DNA from: Catenulispora sp. MAP5-51
Lineage (GTDB): Bacteria > Actinomycetota > Actinomycetes > Streptomycetales > Catenulisporaceae
Reading direction: 5' to 3'
Assembly (NCBI RefSeq): GCF_041261205.1
Contig: NZ_JBGCCH010000001.1
Coordinates: forward strand, 744,001 to 808,000
Length of the DNA: 64,000 nucleotides
The position numbers were made by a program, and so were the translations under genes. The notes beneath the pieces are model-generated. The model was not told the origin of the DNA, made no database searches, and saw only the letters and a program-made list of their open reading frames with translations. Shown one piece after another: positions 45,152 to 55,309 of this stretch. Numbering within the stretch: position 1 is the first letter of the stretch; every line of letters starts with the position of its first letter.

Positions 45152-46707
45152 GCCCCCAGGCCTCCGCCGTCGCGACCGCGCGCGCCATCTTCTCCCCCGC
45201 CGTCGAGGAAGCCGCCGGGCACCTGTTCAACGACCGGACCCTGGACCGCTACCGGCACAGCATGGCCGAGGGCGTCGACCGCGTCGCGGACCGGATCGCC
45301 CGCACGGACCGGCCCTTCACCGGCGTCTCCCCCGACGACCTGGCCCCCGGCGTGTCGGGCGTCGATCTCGACCGGCCGCTGGCCGATCCCTCGGCGGCGC
45401 TGGACGAGCTCGAAGAGCTCTATCTCCGCGACGCCGTCTACTTCCACCATCCGCGCTACCTCGCGCATCTCAACTGCCCGGTCGTGATCCCGGCGCTGCT
45501 CGGCGAGGCCGTCCTGACCGCGGTCAACTCCTCGCTGGACACCTGGGACCAGAGCGCGGGCGGGACGCTCATCGAGCGGCGGCTCATCGACTGGACCGCC
45601 GGACGGATCGGGTTCGGCCCGGCCGCCGACGGGGTGTTCACCAGCGGCGGCAGCCAGTCGAACTTCCAGGCGCTGCTGCTGGCCCGGGAGGAGATCCTGG
45701 CGAAAGCGGCCGCCGCCGAATCGGCACCGGGACGCCCGGTCGCGCCTTTCGACAGCAGGCGCGATGTCATGGACCGGCTGCGCATCTTCGTCTCCGAGGC
45801 CGGCCACTTCAGCGTCCGCAAATCGGCGAAGATGCTCGGCCTGAGTCCGGACGCCGTGGTGAGCGTCGAGACCGACGCCCGCAAACGGATGCGTCCGCAG
45901 GCGTTGGAGTGGGAGCTGGAGCAGTGCCGCTGGGCCGGCTTCATCCCGATGGCGGTCGTGGCCACCGCGGGCACCACCGACTTCGGCTCCATCGACCCGC
46001 TGCACGCGATCGCCAACCTGTGCGCGGAATCCGGTGCCTGGTTCCACGTCGACGCCGCGTACGGCTGCGGTCTGCTCGTCTCACGCTCCCGGCGCGGCCT
46101 GCTCGGCGGGATCGAGCGCGCGGACTCGGTCACCGTGGACTTCCACAAGTCGTTCTTCCAGCCGGTCAGCTCCAGCGCGCTGGTCGTCCGCGACCGCGCG
46201 GTCCTGGCGCACGCGACGTACCACGCCGACTACCTCAACCCGGCGCGCATGGTCGAGCAGCGCATCCCGAACCAGGTCGACAAGAGCATCCAGACCACGC
46301 GCCGCTTCGACGCGCTCAAGCTCTGGATGACGCTGCGGATCATGGGCCCGGACGCCGTCGGCGCGCTGTTCGACGAGGTCGTCGACCGGGCCGCGCAGGC
46401 CTGGGTGCTGCTCACGGTCGATCCGCGCTTCGAGGTGGTGGCCCGCTCCCAACTCAGCACCCTGGTGTTCCGCTACCTGCCGCCGGAGGGCCCGGACCGG
46501 GACCTGGCCGACGGCGCGAACCTGTACGCCCGCGAAGCCCTGGCCGCCTCCGGCGCCGCGGTGGTGGCCGGGACGAAGGTCGGCGGGCGGCACTACCTGA
46601 AGGTCACGCTGCTGAACCCCCAGACCACGGTCGACGACATCGCGCACGTCCTGGACCTGATCGCGGACCACGCCGCCGAATACGTCGAGCGCCGGAGAAC
46701 CTCTTGA
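45148..46707 (+). CDS. desA: Lysine decarboxylase, PLP-dependent (DesA-like)
   Basis: 519 aa, group II decarboxylase. The PLP-binding Lys is in [13 protein letters not shown] and the Asp-containing FHVDAAYG binds the ring nitrogen. Makes cadaverine from lysine, the first step of desferrioxamine synthesis. GTG start in a GTGA overlap with desF and a TTGA overlap with desB. Confidence 0.95.
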   Translation: MSPQASAVATARAIFSPAVEEAAGHLFNDRTLDRYRHSMAEGVDRVADRIARTDRPFTGVSPDDLAPGVSGVDLDRPLADPSAALDELEELYLRDAVYFHHPRYLAHLNCPVVIPALLGEAVLTAVNSSLDTWDQSAGGTLIERRLIDWTAGRIGFGPAADGVFTSGGSQSNFQALLLAREEILAKAAAAESAPGRPVAPFDSRRDVMDRLRIFVSEAGHFSVRKSAKMLGLSPDAVVSVETDARKRMRPQALEWELEQCRWAGFIPMAVVATAGTTDFGSIDPLHAIANLCAESGAWFHVDAAYGCGLLVSRSRRGLLGGIERADSVTVDFHKSFFQPVSSSALVVRDRAVLAHATYHADYLNPARMVEQRIPNQVDKSIQTTRRFDALKLWMTLRIMGPDAVGALFDEVVDRAAQAWVLLTVDPRFEVVARSQLSTLVFRYLPPEGPDRDLADGANLYAREALAASGAAVVAGTKVGGRHYLKVTLLNPQTTVDDIAHVLDLIADHAAEYVERRRTS

Positions 46708-48008
46708 GCACGCACGACTTCATCGCCATCGGGCTGGGCCCCTACAACCTGGGCCTGGCGTGCCTGACCGAGCCGATCGACGGACTGGACGGGCTCTTTC
46801 TCGAGGCCCGTCCCGAGGCCGGCTACGCCTGGCACCCCGGGATGCTGCTGTCCTCGGCCACGCTGCAGACGCCGTTCATGGCCGATCTGGTCACGCTGGC
46901 CGATCCGACGTCGCCGTACTCGTTCCTCAACTTCCTGAAGGAGACCGGACGGCTCTACCCGTTCTACATCCGGGAGAACTTCTACCCGGTGCGCGCGGAG
47001 TACGACGAGTACTGCCGGTGGGCCGCGACCCGGCTGCGCAACGTCCGCTTCGGCCGGACGGTGTCGCGGGTCGAGTACGACGAAGCAGAAGCCTGCTACG
47101 TCGTTCGGTCGGTCGACGCCGACAGCGGTGCGGTCATCGAGGACCGCGCACGGCATCTGGTGCTGGGGACCGGGACGCCGCCGCACATCCCAGAACCCTG
47201 TCGCGGGATCGGCGGCGACCTGGTGCACAGCGCGGACTACCTCGCCACCAGGGAACTGTTGCAGAGCAAAGAGAGCATCACCGTGGTCGGCAGCGGCCAG
47301 AGCGCGGCCGAGATCTACCTGGACCTGCTCGCCGGCGCCGGAGCCGACACCTACCACCTGAGCTGGGTGACCAGATCCCCGCGGTTCTTCCCGCTGGAGT
47401 ACACCAAGCTCACGCTGGAGATGACCTCGCCGGACTACGTCGACTACTTCCACGCGCTGCCCGAGGCGACCAGGTACCGACTGGAGGCCGAGCAGAAGGG
47501 CCTGTTCAAGGGCATCGACGCGGTGCTGATCAACGAGATCTTCGACACGCTCTACCTCAAGAGCGTGCGCGGCCAGGTGGCCACCCGGATGGTGACCAAC
47601 ACCGAGCTGCGCGGCGCGTCCTACGACGAGCCCGGCGGCACCTACACCCTGGACCTGCACCACGAGGAGCAGGACCGCGGGTTCTCGCTCGCGACGCAGG
47701 GGCTGGTCCTGGCCACCGGGTACCGCTATCAGGTCCCTGTCTTCCTCGAACCGGTCCGGGACCGCATCCGCTTCGACGGCGGCGGACGCTTCGACGTCGC
47801 ACGCAACTACACGATCGACGTGGCCGGACGGGAGATCTTCCTGCAGAACGCCGGCACCCACACGCACAGCGTCACCTCCCCGGACCTGGGCATGGGCGCC
47901 TACCGGAACTCCTGGATAATCAGCGAGATGCTGGGCCGGGACTACTACCCGGTGGAGAAGTCCATCGCGTTCCAGGAGTTCGGCGCGCCGGACGGACTGC
48001 CCACATGA
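46704..48008 (+). CDS. desB: Cadaverine/lysine N-monooxygenase (DesB-like)
   Basis: 434 aa. FAD-binding [15 protein letters not shown] at the N-terminus, NADPH-binding [15 protein letters not shown] near residue 200, and the C-terminal ATGYRYQVP motif of class-B N-hydroxylases. It makes N-hydroxycadaverine. TTG start with GGAGA upstream, overlapping the desA stop. Confidence 0.95.
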   Translation: MSTHDFIAIGLGPYNLGLACLTEPIDGLDGLFLEARPEAGYAWHPGMLLSSATLQTPFMADLVTLADPTSPYSFLNFLKETGRLYPFYIRENFYPVRAEYDEYCRWAATRLRNVRFGRTVSRVEYDEAEACYVVRSVDADSGAVIEDRARHLVLGTGTPPHIPEPCRGIGGDLVHSADYLATRELLQSKESITVVGSGQSAAEIYLDLLAGAGADTYHLSWVTRSPRFFPLEYTKLTLEMTSPDYVDYFHALPEATRYRLEAEQKGLFKGIDAVLINEIFDTLYLKSVRGQVATRMVTNTELRGASYDEPGGTYTLDLHHEEQDRGFSLATQGLVLATGYRYQVPVFLEPVRDRIRFDGGGRFDVARNYTIDVAGREIFLQNAGTHTHSVTSPDLGMGAYRNSWIISEMLGRDYYPVEKSIAFQEFGAPDGLPT

Positions 48009-48562
48009 TCACATTCCGTCCGGTCGATGCGGACTCCGACGCCGAGATCGAGATGCTGCACCGCTGGGTCACGCATCCCAAGGCGCAGTTCTGGCTGATG
48101 CAGGACTTCTATGCCGAACAGGTGCGCGAAGAATACCGACGGATAGCCGAGCATCCACACCACGAAGCGCTCCTCGGGCTGATAGACGGAAATCCGGCGT
48201 TCCTGGCCGAACGCTACGACCCCGGCCGGGTCGAGCTGGTCGGCTTGTACGAGCACGAAGACGGCGACGTCGGCATGCACTTCCTGTGCGCGCCGACCGA
48301 CACGCCGGTCCACGGCTTCACCCGGGCCGTCCTCACCGCCGTGCTGGCATGGATCTTCGCCGATCCGGACGCGCTGCGCGTGGTCGTGGAGCCGGACGTG
48401 CGCAACACCGCCGTCCAGGCGCTGAACGCCGCTGTCGGCTTCCGCGTCGTCGGGCCGATCGCCAAGCCCGAGAAGCAGGCGCTGCTGAGCGTCTGCACCT
48501 GGCATGACTTCCAGGCCGCGACCACTGCGGCTGTCATTCCGCGCATAGGAGCCTTCGAATGA
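48005..48562 (+). CDS. desC: Acyl-CoA N-acyltransferase (DesC-like)
   Basis: 185 aa, IucB/RhbD-type GNAT fold: [28 protein letters not shown] and [22 protein letters not shown]. It transfers acetyl or succinyl groups to N-hydroxycadaverine. ATGA overlaps with both neighbours. Confidence 0.95.
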   Translation: MITFRPVDADSDAEIEMLHRWVTHPKAQFWLMQDFYAEQVREEYRRIAEHPHHEALLGLIDGNPAFLAERYDPGRVELVGLYEHEDGDVGMHFLCAPTDTPVHGFTRAVLTAVLAWIFADPDALRVVVEPDVRNTAVQALNAAVGFRVVGPIAKPEKQALLSVCTWHDFQAATTAAVIPRIGAFE

Positions 48563-50364
48563 ACCCCCGCGACGCCGTCCGCCATCTGACCCCCGAGAAC
48601 TGGGAGCGCGCCAACCGGCTGCTGGTACGCAAAGCGATCGCAGAGTTCTCCCACGAGCGGCTGCTCACGCCGAAGCCGTTGGCCGGATCCGACCAGGGTT
48701 TCGCAGTACACAGCGACGACGACACCGTGGAGTACCGCTTCACGGCGAAGGTACTGGCGCTGAACCACTGGCAGGTCGACGCGGAGAGCATCGTTCGCAT
48801 CCGCGGCGGCCGGCAGGCGCCATTGGACATGGCCGACTTCTGCATCGAGCTGCGCGACACGCTCGGCCTGAGCGACTCGGTGCTGCCGGTCTACCTGGAG
48901 GAGATCGCCTCCACGCTGGCGAGCGCCGCCTACAAGCTGAGCAAGCCGCCGGTTTCCGCAGCCGAGGTGGCGCGCGCCGACTTCCAGCGGATCGAGACGG
49001 AGATGACCGAGGGGCATCCCAGCTTCGTCGCAGGCAACGGCCGGCTCGGTTTCGGCGTGGACGACTTCCGGCGGCACGCGCCGGAGGCCGCGCATCCGGT
49101 GCACCTGATCTGGGTGGCCGCGCACCGCGACCGCGCGGCGTTCACAGCGTGCGCGGACACCGAGTACGAGAGCTTCATCCGGGCCGAGCTCGGCGAGGAG
49201 TTGCTGGGGCTGTTCGGCAAGGTGATGGCCGGGCTGGGGCTGGATCTGGCGGACTATCTGCTGATCCCGGTGCATCCCTGGCAGTGGTGGAACAAGCTGT
49301 CGGTGACGTTCGCCGGGGACATCGCCCGGCAGTACCTGGTCTGTCTGGGGCCCGGCGATGACGAACACTTGGCGCAGCAGTCGATCCGGACGTTCTTCAA
49401 CGTCACCGATCCCTCGAAACACTATGTGAAGACGGCGCTGTCGGTGCTGAACATGGGCTTCATGCGCGGGCTGTCGGCCGCCTACATGGAAGCTACGCCG
49501 GCCATCAACGACTGGCTGGCCGCGCTGATCGCCGACGACGCCGTGCTGAAGCAGACCCGGCTGTCGGTGATCCGGGAGCGCGCGGCCGTGGGCTACCGGC
49601 ACCGGCAGTTCGAGGCGGCGACGGCGTCATCGTCGCCGTATCGGAAGATGCTGGCGGCGTTGTGGCGCGAGAGCCCGGTACCGGCGCTGGAGCCGGGGCG
49701 GCGGTTGGCGACGATGGCCGGTCTGCTGCACGTGGACCGGGACGGCGGCTCGCTGGCGGCGGCGCTGATCGCGGAGTCGGGGCTGGCTCCGGAGGTGTGG
49801 CTGCGGAGGTATCTGGACGCGTACCTGACGCCCTTGCTCCACGCTTTCTACGCGTACGGCCTGGCGTTCATGCCGCACGGCGAGAACGTCATCCTGGTCC
49901 TGGACGGCGGCGCGGTGGAGCGGGTCGTCTTCAAGGACATCGCCGAGGAGATCGTGGTGATGGACCCGGAGGTTTCGCTGCCGCCGAGCGTCGAGCGGAT
50001 CCGGGCGGAGGTGCCGGAGGAGGTCCGGCTGCTGTCGATCTTCACTGATGTGTTCGACTGCTTCCTGCGGTATCTCAACGCGATTCTGGCCGAGCGGGAG
50101 GTCCTGGCCGAAGATGTGTTCTGGCGGACGGTCGCCGAATGTGTTCACGCCTATCAGGACTCTTACGGTGGCTCCTCACCTGAGACGGAGGACCGGTTCC
50201 GGCGTTTCGACCTGTTCGCACCACAGTTCGACCTGTCGTGTCTGAACCGGCTCCAGCTGCGCGACAACCAGAAGATGCTGGATCTCACCGATCCCTCGGC
50301 GGCGTTGCAGTTGGTGGGGACGCTGGACAACCCGATCGCCCCCTTCGTCCGGTTGGCGGGCTGA
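48559..50364 (+). CDS. desD: NIS synthetase, IucA/IucC family (DesD-like)
   Basis: 601 aa, ATP-dependent synthetase that oligomerises and macrocyclises the hydroxamate units. Family sequence: LTPKPLAGSDQGFAVHSDDDTVEYRF, TEGHPSFVAGNGRLGFG, LIPVHPWQWWNKL, SIRTFFNVTDPSKHYVKTALSVLNMGFMRGL and MPHGENVILVLDGG. Length typical. Last core des gene; a dioxygenase follows 21 nt later. Confidence 0.96.
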   Translation: MNPRDAVRHLTPENWERANRLLVRKAIAEFSHERLLTPKPLAGSDQGFAVHSDDDTVEYRFTAKVLALNHWQVDAESIVRIRGGRQAPLDMADFCIELRDTLGLSDSVLPVYLEEIASTLASAAYKLSKPPVSAAEVARADFQRIETEMTEGHPSFVAGNGRLGFGVDDFRRHAPEAAHPVHLIWVAAHRDRAAFTACADTEYESFIRAELGEELLGLFGKVMAGLGLDLADYLLIPVHPWQWWNKLSVTFAGDIARQYLVCLGPGDDEHLAQQSIRTFFNVTDPSKHYVKTALSVLNMGFMRGLSAAYMEATPAINDWLAALIADDAVLKQTRLSVIRERAAVGYRHRQFEAATASSSPYRKMLAALWRESPVPALEPGRRLATMAGLLHVDRDGGSLAAALIAESGLAPEVWLRRYLDAYLTPLLHAFYAYGLAFMPHGENVILVLDGGAVERVVFKDIAEEIVVMDPEVSLPPSVERIRAEVPEEVRLLSIFTDVFDCFLRYLNAILAEREVLAEDVFWRTVAECVHAYQDSYGGSSPETEDRFRRFDLFAPQFDLSCLNRLQLRDNQKMLDLTDPSAALQLVGTLDNPIAPFVRLAG

Positions 50365-50385
50365 GGGGCCGGGTACGACTAGCTG

Positions 50386-51255
50386 GTGTCAGAGCTGCGC
50401 GTGGCCAACGACCACCTCGGCGATCCGTCGCGCCTTCGGGCCCTGTTCGACGACCAGGGATACCTGTTCTTCCGCGACGTCCTGGACCAGGACGCGGTGC
50501 TGGCCGCCGGACGGCAGGTGGTTCGAACACTGATCGAACAGGGACTCGTCCAGCGCATGCCGTTGTCGAATGAGGACGACGCCAGCCTCCAGGACGCGCT
50601 GAACGCGCAGCAGCTCTGGGAACGACTGGTCACCACCCCTTCGGTGGCGGCCTTCTTCACGAAGGTGGCCGGCGCGCCGGTCCGCTTCATCCCGCTGGCG
50701 CGCTACCGCGTCATGGCACCGGGCAGCGTGACCCTGACCCATCAGGACGCACTGCTCAATCCGGGCTTCGACATGACGACCGCGTGGATCCCGCTGATGG
50801 CGGTGGACGCCGAACTCGGCGGCCTGGCGGTGGCGGAGGGCAGCCACCGCCGGGGCTGCGTGCCGTTGGAGGAGCTGCCGCCGCTGGAGAATCTGTGGCG
50901 CGGCGCCGTGTACGAGCCGGGCGACGTCGTCCTCATGCACGAGGCACTGGTCCACACCGGACTGCCGAACCGCTCACCGGACGGCTTGCGGCTGTCGATC
51001 GACGTACGGTTCCAGAACCCGGCGGCCCCGCCGGCGGTCGTCGGGCACATCGCCGAAGTGGACGCGGCCTCGGTGCGCATCGAGGGCGAGGACGGCAAGA
51101 GCGTGACGCTCGGCCTGGACGCCTCCACACTGCTGCGCGGCGCGTCCGGGCAACGGATTCCGCTGGCGGAGCTGACGGAATCGGAGCTCGCGCCGGGTCA
51201 GCGTGTCATCGCCTCGCAGCGGGACGGTACCGCGGTGATGGTCAAGGCGCTGTAG
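50386..51255 (+). CDS. PhyH-like Fe(II)/2-oxoglutarate dioxygenase downstream of desD
   Basis: 289 aa. Iron ligands His and Asp in LTHQDALL and distal His in MHEALVHTGLPN, with Arg in LRLSIDVRF for 2-oxoglutarate. The last about 70 residues (IEGEDGKSVTLGLDASTLLRG) form an extra small domain. It is 21 nt after desD in the same direction, so probably in the iron-controlled operon. It could hydroxylate the siderophore or a side product. This is not a standard des gene. Confidence 0.85.
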   Translation: MSELRVANDHLGDPSRLRALFDDQGYLFFRDVLDQDAVLAAGRQVVRTLIEQGLVQRMPLSNEDDASLQDALNAQQLWERLVTTPSVAAFFTKVAGAPVRFIPLARYRVMAPGSVTLTHQDALLNPGFDMTTAWIPLMAVDAELGGLAVAEGSHRRGCVPLEELPPLENLWRGAVYEPGDVVLMHEALVHTGLPNRSPDGLRLSIDVRFQNPAAPPAVVGHIAEVDAASVRIEGEDGKSVTLGLDASTLLRGASGQRIPLAELTESELAPGQRVIASQRDGTAVMVKAL

Positions 51256-51940
51256 GCACCACCCACGGAAAACCATCGGGATCCGCGGCGATGCGCGCTT
51301 GCAGATCCTCGTCCCGGTGACCGCGAATCCGGTCCAAGAACGGGAAATCCTCGGGACCCACCGCGAGCTTGGCCAACGGCTCGACCGGCACGGGGCTCGC
51401 GGCCTGCGCGACGTGCACCTGGGTATCGCCGAAGCCGGCCACGAGCGGCGGCTGGGCTTCGAAGCTGCTCGCCGGGAGTAGGTAGACCGTCCCTTGGCGC
51501 CACGGCTTCTGCTGGAGTGCCGTGTCGCTGATGGAGAAGTAGTAGAACGGATCGCTGAGCCCGCCGGTCTGCGAGGCGAGCCGGACGCAGGAGTTGACCA
51601 GCATCATCGGATGGCGCTCGCGGTCCAGCACCGCGTAGTACATCGGCCACAGGCCGTCGGCTGCGGCGAAGACCGCGCGGCGGTTGCTGAACTCGAGCGG
51701 ATCGTCCGGCTGGCGGGGCTCGAACCTGGCGATGGCGGGGTCGCCCGAGCCGTGCAGGACCAGGCCCGCCCGCTCCGCCACGTGGGAGAGGAACTGCCAT
51801 TTCGGCAGATCGAGCCGGTAGTCGATGCAGTGGCCCGGGCCCTGTTCGAGGGCCCGGGCCACCAGCTGGTCGACCGCCGCCAGCGTGTCGCCGTCGCGGC
51901 GCAGGTCAGGTCTGCGGAGCCAATAGGCTGGCATGTCCAC
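51242..51940 (-). CDS. Conserved hypothetical protein
   Basis: 232 aa from GTG 51940 (Met at 51934 also possible). No membrane segment or signal. Contains LPKWQFLSHVAERAGLVLHGSG, FEPRQPDDPLEFSNRRAVFAAADGLWPMYYAVLDRE and VYLLPASSFE. I do not recognise the family. Its last 14 nt overlap the convergent dioxygenase gene. Confidence 0.75.
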   Translation of the reverse strand: MDMPAYWLRRPDLRRDGDTLAAVDQLVARALEQGPGHCIDYRLDLPKWQFLSHVAERAGLVLHGSGDPAIARFEPRQPDDPLEFSNRRAVFAAADGLWPMYYAVLDRERHPMMLVNSCVRLASQTGGLSDPFYYFSISDTALQQKPWRQGTVYLLPASSFEAQPPLVAGFGDTQVHVAQAASPVPVEPLAKLAVGPEDFPFLDRIRGHRDEDLQARIAADPDGFPWVVPTAP

Positions 51941-51977
51941 CGCGGCACCTTACCGCGCACGCGTCAGGCAGTCGCCC

Positions 51978-53732
51978 CTAACTCTTGGCCGAAGCCGAAG
52001 CCGAAGCCGGTGCTGATGCCGCCGCCGAAGCCGGACCCCACGGCTCGAGATCCCACGCCGGGAACGAGAACGCGTCCCACATCGCGCGCTCGGCCTCCTG
52101 CGGCCCGTCCTGCACGCGCTCCGTGACGTCCCAGATCTTCGTGGCGCGGGTGGCCGGGGTGTAGCTCGGCCAGCCGGGACGGCCGTCGCGGGCGAAGCCG
52201 GACCACGCGTCCATCATGTCCCGGGACAGGGTCGTCAGCTGCGGGCGTTCGGCGGCCAGGGTGGCGGCGCCGCGCGGGTAGTCGGCGATGTCCAGGTTGC
52301 CCAGGACGAAGGGCACCTCCTCGGTGTGCATCGCGCCGAGGTTCTGGGCCTCCGGCAGGCCGCTGACATAGGGGACGTGCCAGTCGAACTGGTAGACGTA
52401 CGTGGGACGCCAGCGGGATTGGGCCTGGGCCATGCGCAGGCTGGGGACGCGGAACATCTGGTCGGTGAGCATGGCGTTCACCACGCGGCCCGGGGGCAGG
52501 CCGGGGCGGTCGGCGGCGTACCGGTCGAACATCGCCTGCTTCTGCGGGGCCAGGACCGTCGGGAAGCTGCGGTAGGCCGACAGGGGCAGGTCCAGGACCT
52601 GGGGTGCGAACAGGGCCCAGTAGTCGGTCTCGTTCTCGGTGGTGCCGACCATCAGGTCCACGTGCCGGGCGCTGCCCGCGGCGATGCGGTCGTCCACCGG
52701 GCCCGGGATCAGGGTGCCGTCGATCGAGGGGCCGAAGAACAGGGCGTCGGCGAGGCCTGACACACCCTGCTGGGCCTTGTTCTGCAACTCCATCAGCTGC
52801 TGGGTGCTCATCGCGTCCAGCTGGGCAACGCTGGTGATACCCCCGATGCTCAGCAGGTGGGCCGCGGCGTCGCGGGCGTACTGCTGGGTGTGGACCAGGT
52901 AGCCGGGGCCGCTCTCCACGATCGCGCGCCGGAAGAGGCGTTCGGGGTGGTCGCCGGCCAGGAGGGCGGAGATGGAGATCGCGCCGGCCGACTGGCCGAA
53001 GACGGTGACATCATGCGGATCGCCACCAAAGGCGCGAATCTGGCGCTGGACGAAGGTCAGGGCCGCGATCTGGTCGCGCAGACCGTTGTTGCCCGAGCCC
53101 GCGTAACTCCGGTCCAGGCCGCCGAGTTCGGTCCAGCCCAGCATCCCGAGCCGGTAGTCGACGCTGACCACGACCGCGTCCCCGCGTGCCGCCAGCGCCG
53201 AGCCGTCGAACACCGCCTCGTTCGCCGCGCCGAACTCGTCCGCGCCGCCGTGCAGGAACACCAGCACCGGCTTGTCCGCACCGCCGGAGCGCGGCTGCCA
53301 GATCTGGGTGTAGAGGCAGTCCTCGCTGCCGCCGCCCGGGCCGCTCAGGTCCTGCGGACAGCCCGGCTTGGCGGCGGTCGCCTGAAGCGTGCCGCGCCAC
53401 CGCGCGGACGGAGCCGGCGGCAGGAAGCGGCGGGCGCCGGTCGGCGGCGCGGCGTACGGGACGCCCAGGTAGGCGCAGGTGGCGCTGTGGGCCAGGCCTT
53501 GGACGCGGCCGAGCGTGGTGGCGGCGTCGCAGTCGCGGCTGCTCGGCACGCGGGACGAAGCAGCACCAGACGAAGCGGCACCAGATGACGAAGTACTAGA
53601 CAGTGCAGCACCGGACGACGCTGCACGGCCCGCAGCCGCCGCCGGGCCGGCCGCACAGAGCACGCCGCCCAGCAGCAGGCTCAGCGCGGCCGCCATCGGC
53701 CACACCCTGCCCCTGATGGTCTTGTGGAACAC
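51978..53732 (-). CDS. Secreted type-B carboxylesterase
   Basis: 584 aa. Signal peptide (ends GPAAAAGRA) and a Ser/Ala-rich linker, then a para-nitrobenzyl-esterase-type alpha/beta hydrolase: oxyanion FLHGGADEFGAAN, catalytic Ser in VTVFGQSAGAISIS and EDCLYTQIW. GTG 53732 gives a full signal peptide; Met 53696 is an alternative. The C-terminus has a SAAASAPASASASAKS tail. It may remove acetyl or feruloyl esters from plant cell walls, but the specificity is unknown. Confidence 0.92.
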   Translation of the reverse strand: MFHKTIRGRVWPMAAALSLLLGGVLCAAGPAAAAGRAASSGAALSSTSSSGAASSGAASSRVPSSRDCDAATTLGRVQGLAHSATCAYLGVPYAAPPTGARRFLPPAPSARWRGTLQATAAKPGCPQDLSGPGGGSEDCLYTQIWQPRSGGADKPVLVFLHGGADEFGAANEAVFDGSALAARGDAVVVSVDYRLGMLGWTELGGLDRSYAGSGNNGLRDQIAALTFVQRQIRAFGGDPHDVTVFGQSAGAISISALLAGDHPERLFRRAIVESGPGYLVHTQQYARDAAAHLLSIGGITSVAQLDAMSTQQLMELQNKAQQGVSGLADALFFGPSIDGTLIPGPVDDRIAAGSARHVDLMVGTTENETDYWALFAPQVLDLPLSAYRSFPTVLAPQKQAMFDRYAADRPGLPPGRVVNAMLTDQMFRVPSLRMAQAQSRWRPTYVYQFDWHVPYVSGLPEAQNLGAMHTEEVPFVLGNLDIADYPRGAATLAAERPQLTTLSRDMMDAWSGFARDGRPGWPSYTPATRATKIWDVTERVQDGPQEAERAMWDAFSFPAWDLEPWGPASAAASAPASASASAKS

Positions 53733-53752
53733 GGAGCGATCCCCTTCATACC

Positions 53753-53783
53753 GACGGCCGGGGCCCGAGTGATCCCGGCCGTC
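53753..53783. terminator. Hairpin terminator
   Basis: GACGGCCGGG (53753-53762), an 11-nt loop and CCCGGCCGTC (53774-53783): a perfect 10-bp stem between the acyltransferase gene and the esterase start on the minus strand. Confidence 0.65.
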
Positions 53784-53903
53784 CCAGCTTGGCGATCGGG
53801 GACCGGCGAGGACATCGGCGCGCGGGTGGAAAAAGGGATCTCCACCCGACAGGGCTAGGGACGCAGGTGGGCTGCGCGGCTCCACCCCGCGGGTGGAGGT
53901 GTT

Positions 53904-55070
53904 TCAGCGCCGTATCAGACGCAGACGCAGACGCTTCACGGCCTTCGATGTGAGAGCCCGGCCCCGGATCGCCCCCAGTCCGGCGGCTCCCCAGAATCCG
54001 TTCGCCAGCACGATACGGACGCTTCGGACCTCGTTCGGGGACAGCCGGTACTTGTGCGGTTCGGTGCCGCGGAGCAGCGACAGCTCCGGTATGCCTCGTT
54101 CGGCGGCCATCGTCATCGCGGCGCGGGTGAGGGCGACGGACACGTCCACGCGGGACCGCAGGGTCGGCAGGTAGCCGTACAGGTAGCCGCCGACCATGGA
54201 TCTGCCGACGACGAGGAGGTCGGAGGCGACGTGTTCCACCTCGAGCGTGTCCTTGTTCTTCAGGCTGAACTCCGCCAGGACGGCCTGGAACCCGACAGTC
54301 TCGCCGGCCTCGGTCGACGCCCGCAGCACCGTGGTGAGATGCCCCCGGAAACGCTCGGTCAGATGCTCCGTGTTGACCGGACGGTCGGCCCATTGTTGGC
54401 GGTGCAGCTCCAGGAACCTGGCCATCGCGTCCTCGGCCTCGGCCGACGGGATCAGGCGGGCTTCCAGGCCGACCCGGTCGAGCTCACGCAGCCTCCGGCG
54501 CAACTGCTGCCGGAGCTTGGTCGTCTCGATCGACTCGACGTGCTCCCCCATCGGCACCCCTGGAAGAGACAAGCACACCTCGCCGGGGACCTCCATCGCC
54601 GCGCCCCGCCAGCCGTCGCGCACCCGGGCCAGGACGCTGCCGGGCCGCACATCGGGGAAGTCCAGCACGTCGAAGCGCAGCTCCCCGCGGATCGCGGCGG
54701 CCAGCCGCCCGACGATGGCGCGCGCGTCCGGCACGCCGTCACCCGAGTCGTCGACGAGGACGTCGCAGAAATCCGACTGCTCGACTCCCACCGGCCGCAG
54801 CACCCGCCACAGCCACTGCCGGGTGAGCACAAGAGCCGCCCCACCGACCAGCACACCCCGATACCGCACGCTGACCACACGCAGCCGACCACTCGCCGGC
54901 CCGTACCACCGGCACCATGACGAGAGCCAGATCCGCGACTGGAACGGGGTCGCCGCCGAACAGCGCAGAAAAAGCCGGTCCCACTCGGCGCCCAGCGCAT
55001 CGAGTGCCTCGGCCCCCGAGGTGACGTCCGCGGTCCAGCCGGTGTCCCGGCTCGTCGATTCCGCCATCAC
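53904..55070 (-). CDS. BioF2/CelD-like GNAT acyltransferase
   Basis: 388 aa of the Acetyltransf_6 type found in exopolysaccharide and cellulose-synthesis loci (CelD). It has ALGAEWDRLFLRCSAATPFQSRIWLSSWCRWYG at the N-terminus, and KLRQQLRRRLRELDRVG and FLELHRQQWADRPV in the C-terminal acyltransferase fold. Probably acylates a surface-sugar or amine precursor. It starts with GTG 55070 or ATG 55067. A Lys/Arg-rich C-terminus (KAVKRLRLRLIRR) ends it. Confidence 0.85.
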   Translation of the reverse strand: MMAESTSRDTGWTADVTSGAEALDALGAEWDRLFLRCSAATPFQSRIWLSSWCRWYGPASGRLRVVSVRYRGVLVGGAALVLTRQWLWRVLRPVGVEQSDFCDVLVDDSGDGVPDARAIVGRLAAAIRGELRFDVLDFPDVRPGSVLARVRDGWRGAAMEVPGEVCLSLPGVPMGEHVESIETTKLRQQLRRRLRELDRVGLEARLIPSAEAEDAMARFLELHRQQWADRPVNTEHLTERFRGHLTTVLRASTEAGETVGFQAVLAEFSLKNKDTLEVEHVASDLLVVGRSMVGGYLYGYLPTLRSRVDVSVALTRAAMTMAAERGIPELSLLRGTEPHKYRLSPNEVRSVRIVLANGFWGAAGLGAIRGRALTSKAVKRLRLRLIRR

Positions 55071-55309
55071 CTACCCCGTGGTTTCAGCTGTGGGTTCGTC
55101 TCCCCAGGAACGTGGGGCGTCCCGACGGGAGCGCCGCTGCGCGTCAGATCCTAAGCCACGCTCAGCATACGGCCGTGTCCGGGCCTTGGTAGGGGGTTAG
55201 TTGGTGGTTTGCGCTAAAGGTCAGCGAATGGCCGGAAACGGCCGCCACTCCCCGAGACAGTCCCCCGAACCTATCGACGACTGCTGATATGAACGGGATA
55301 TGATGCGCT

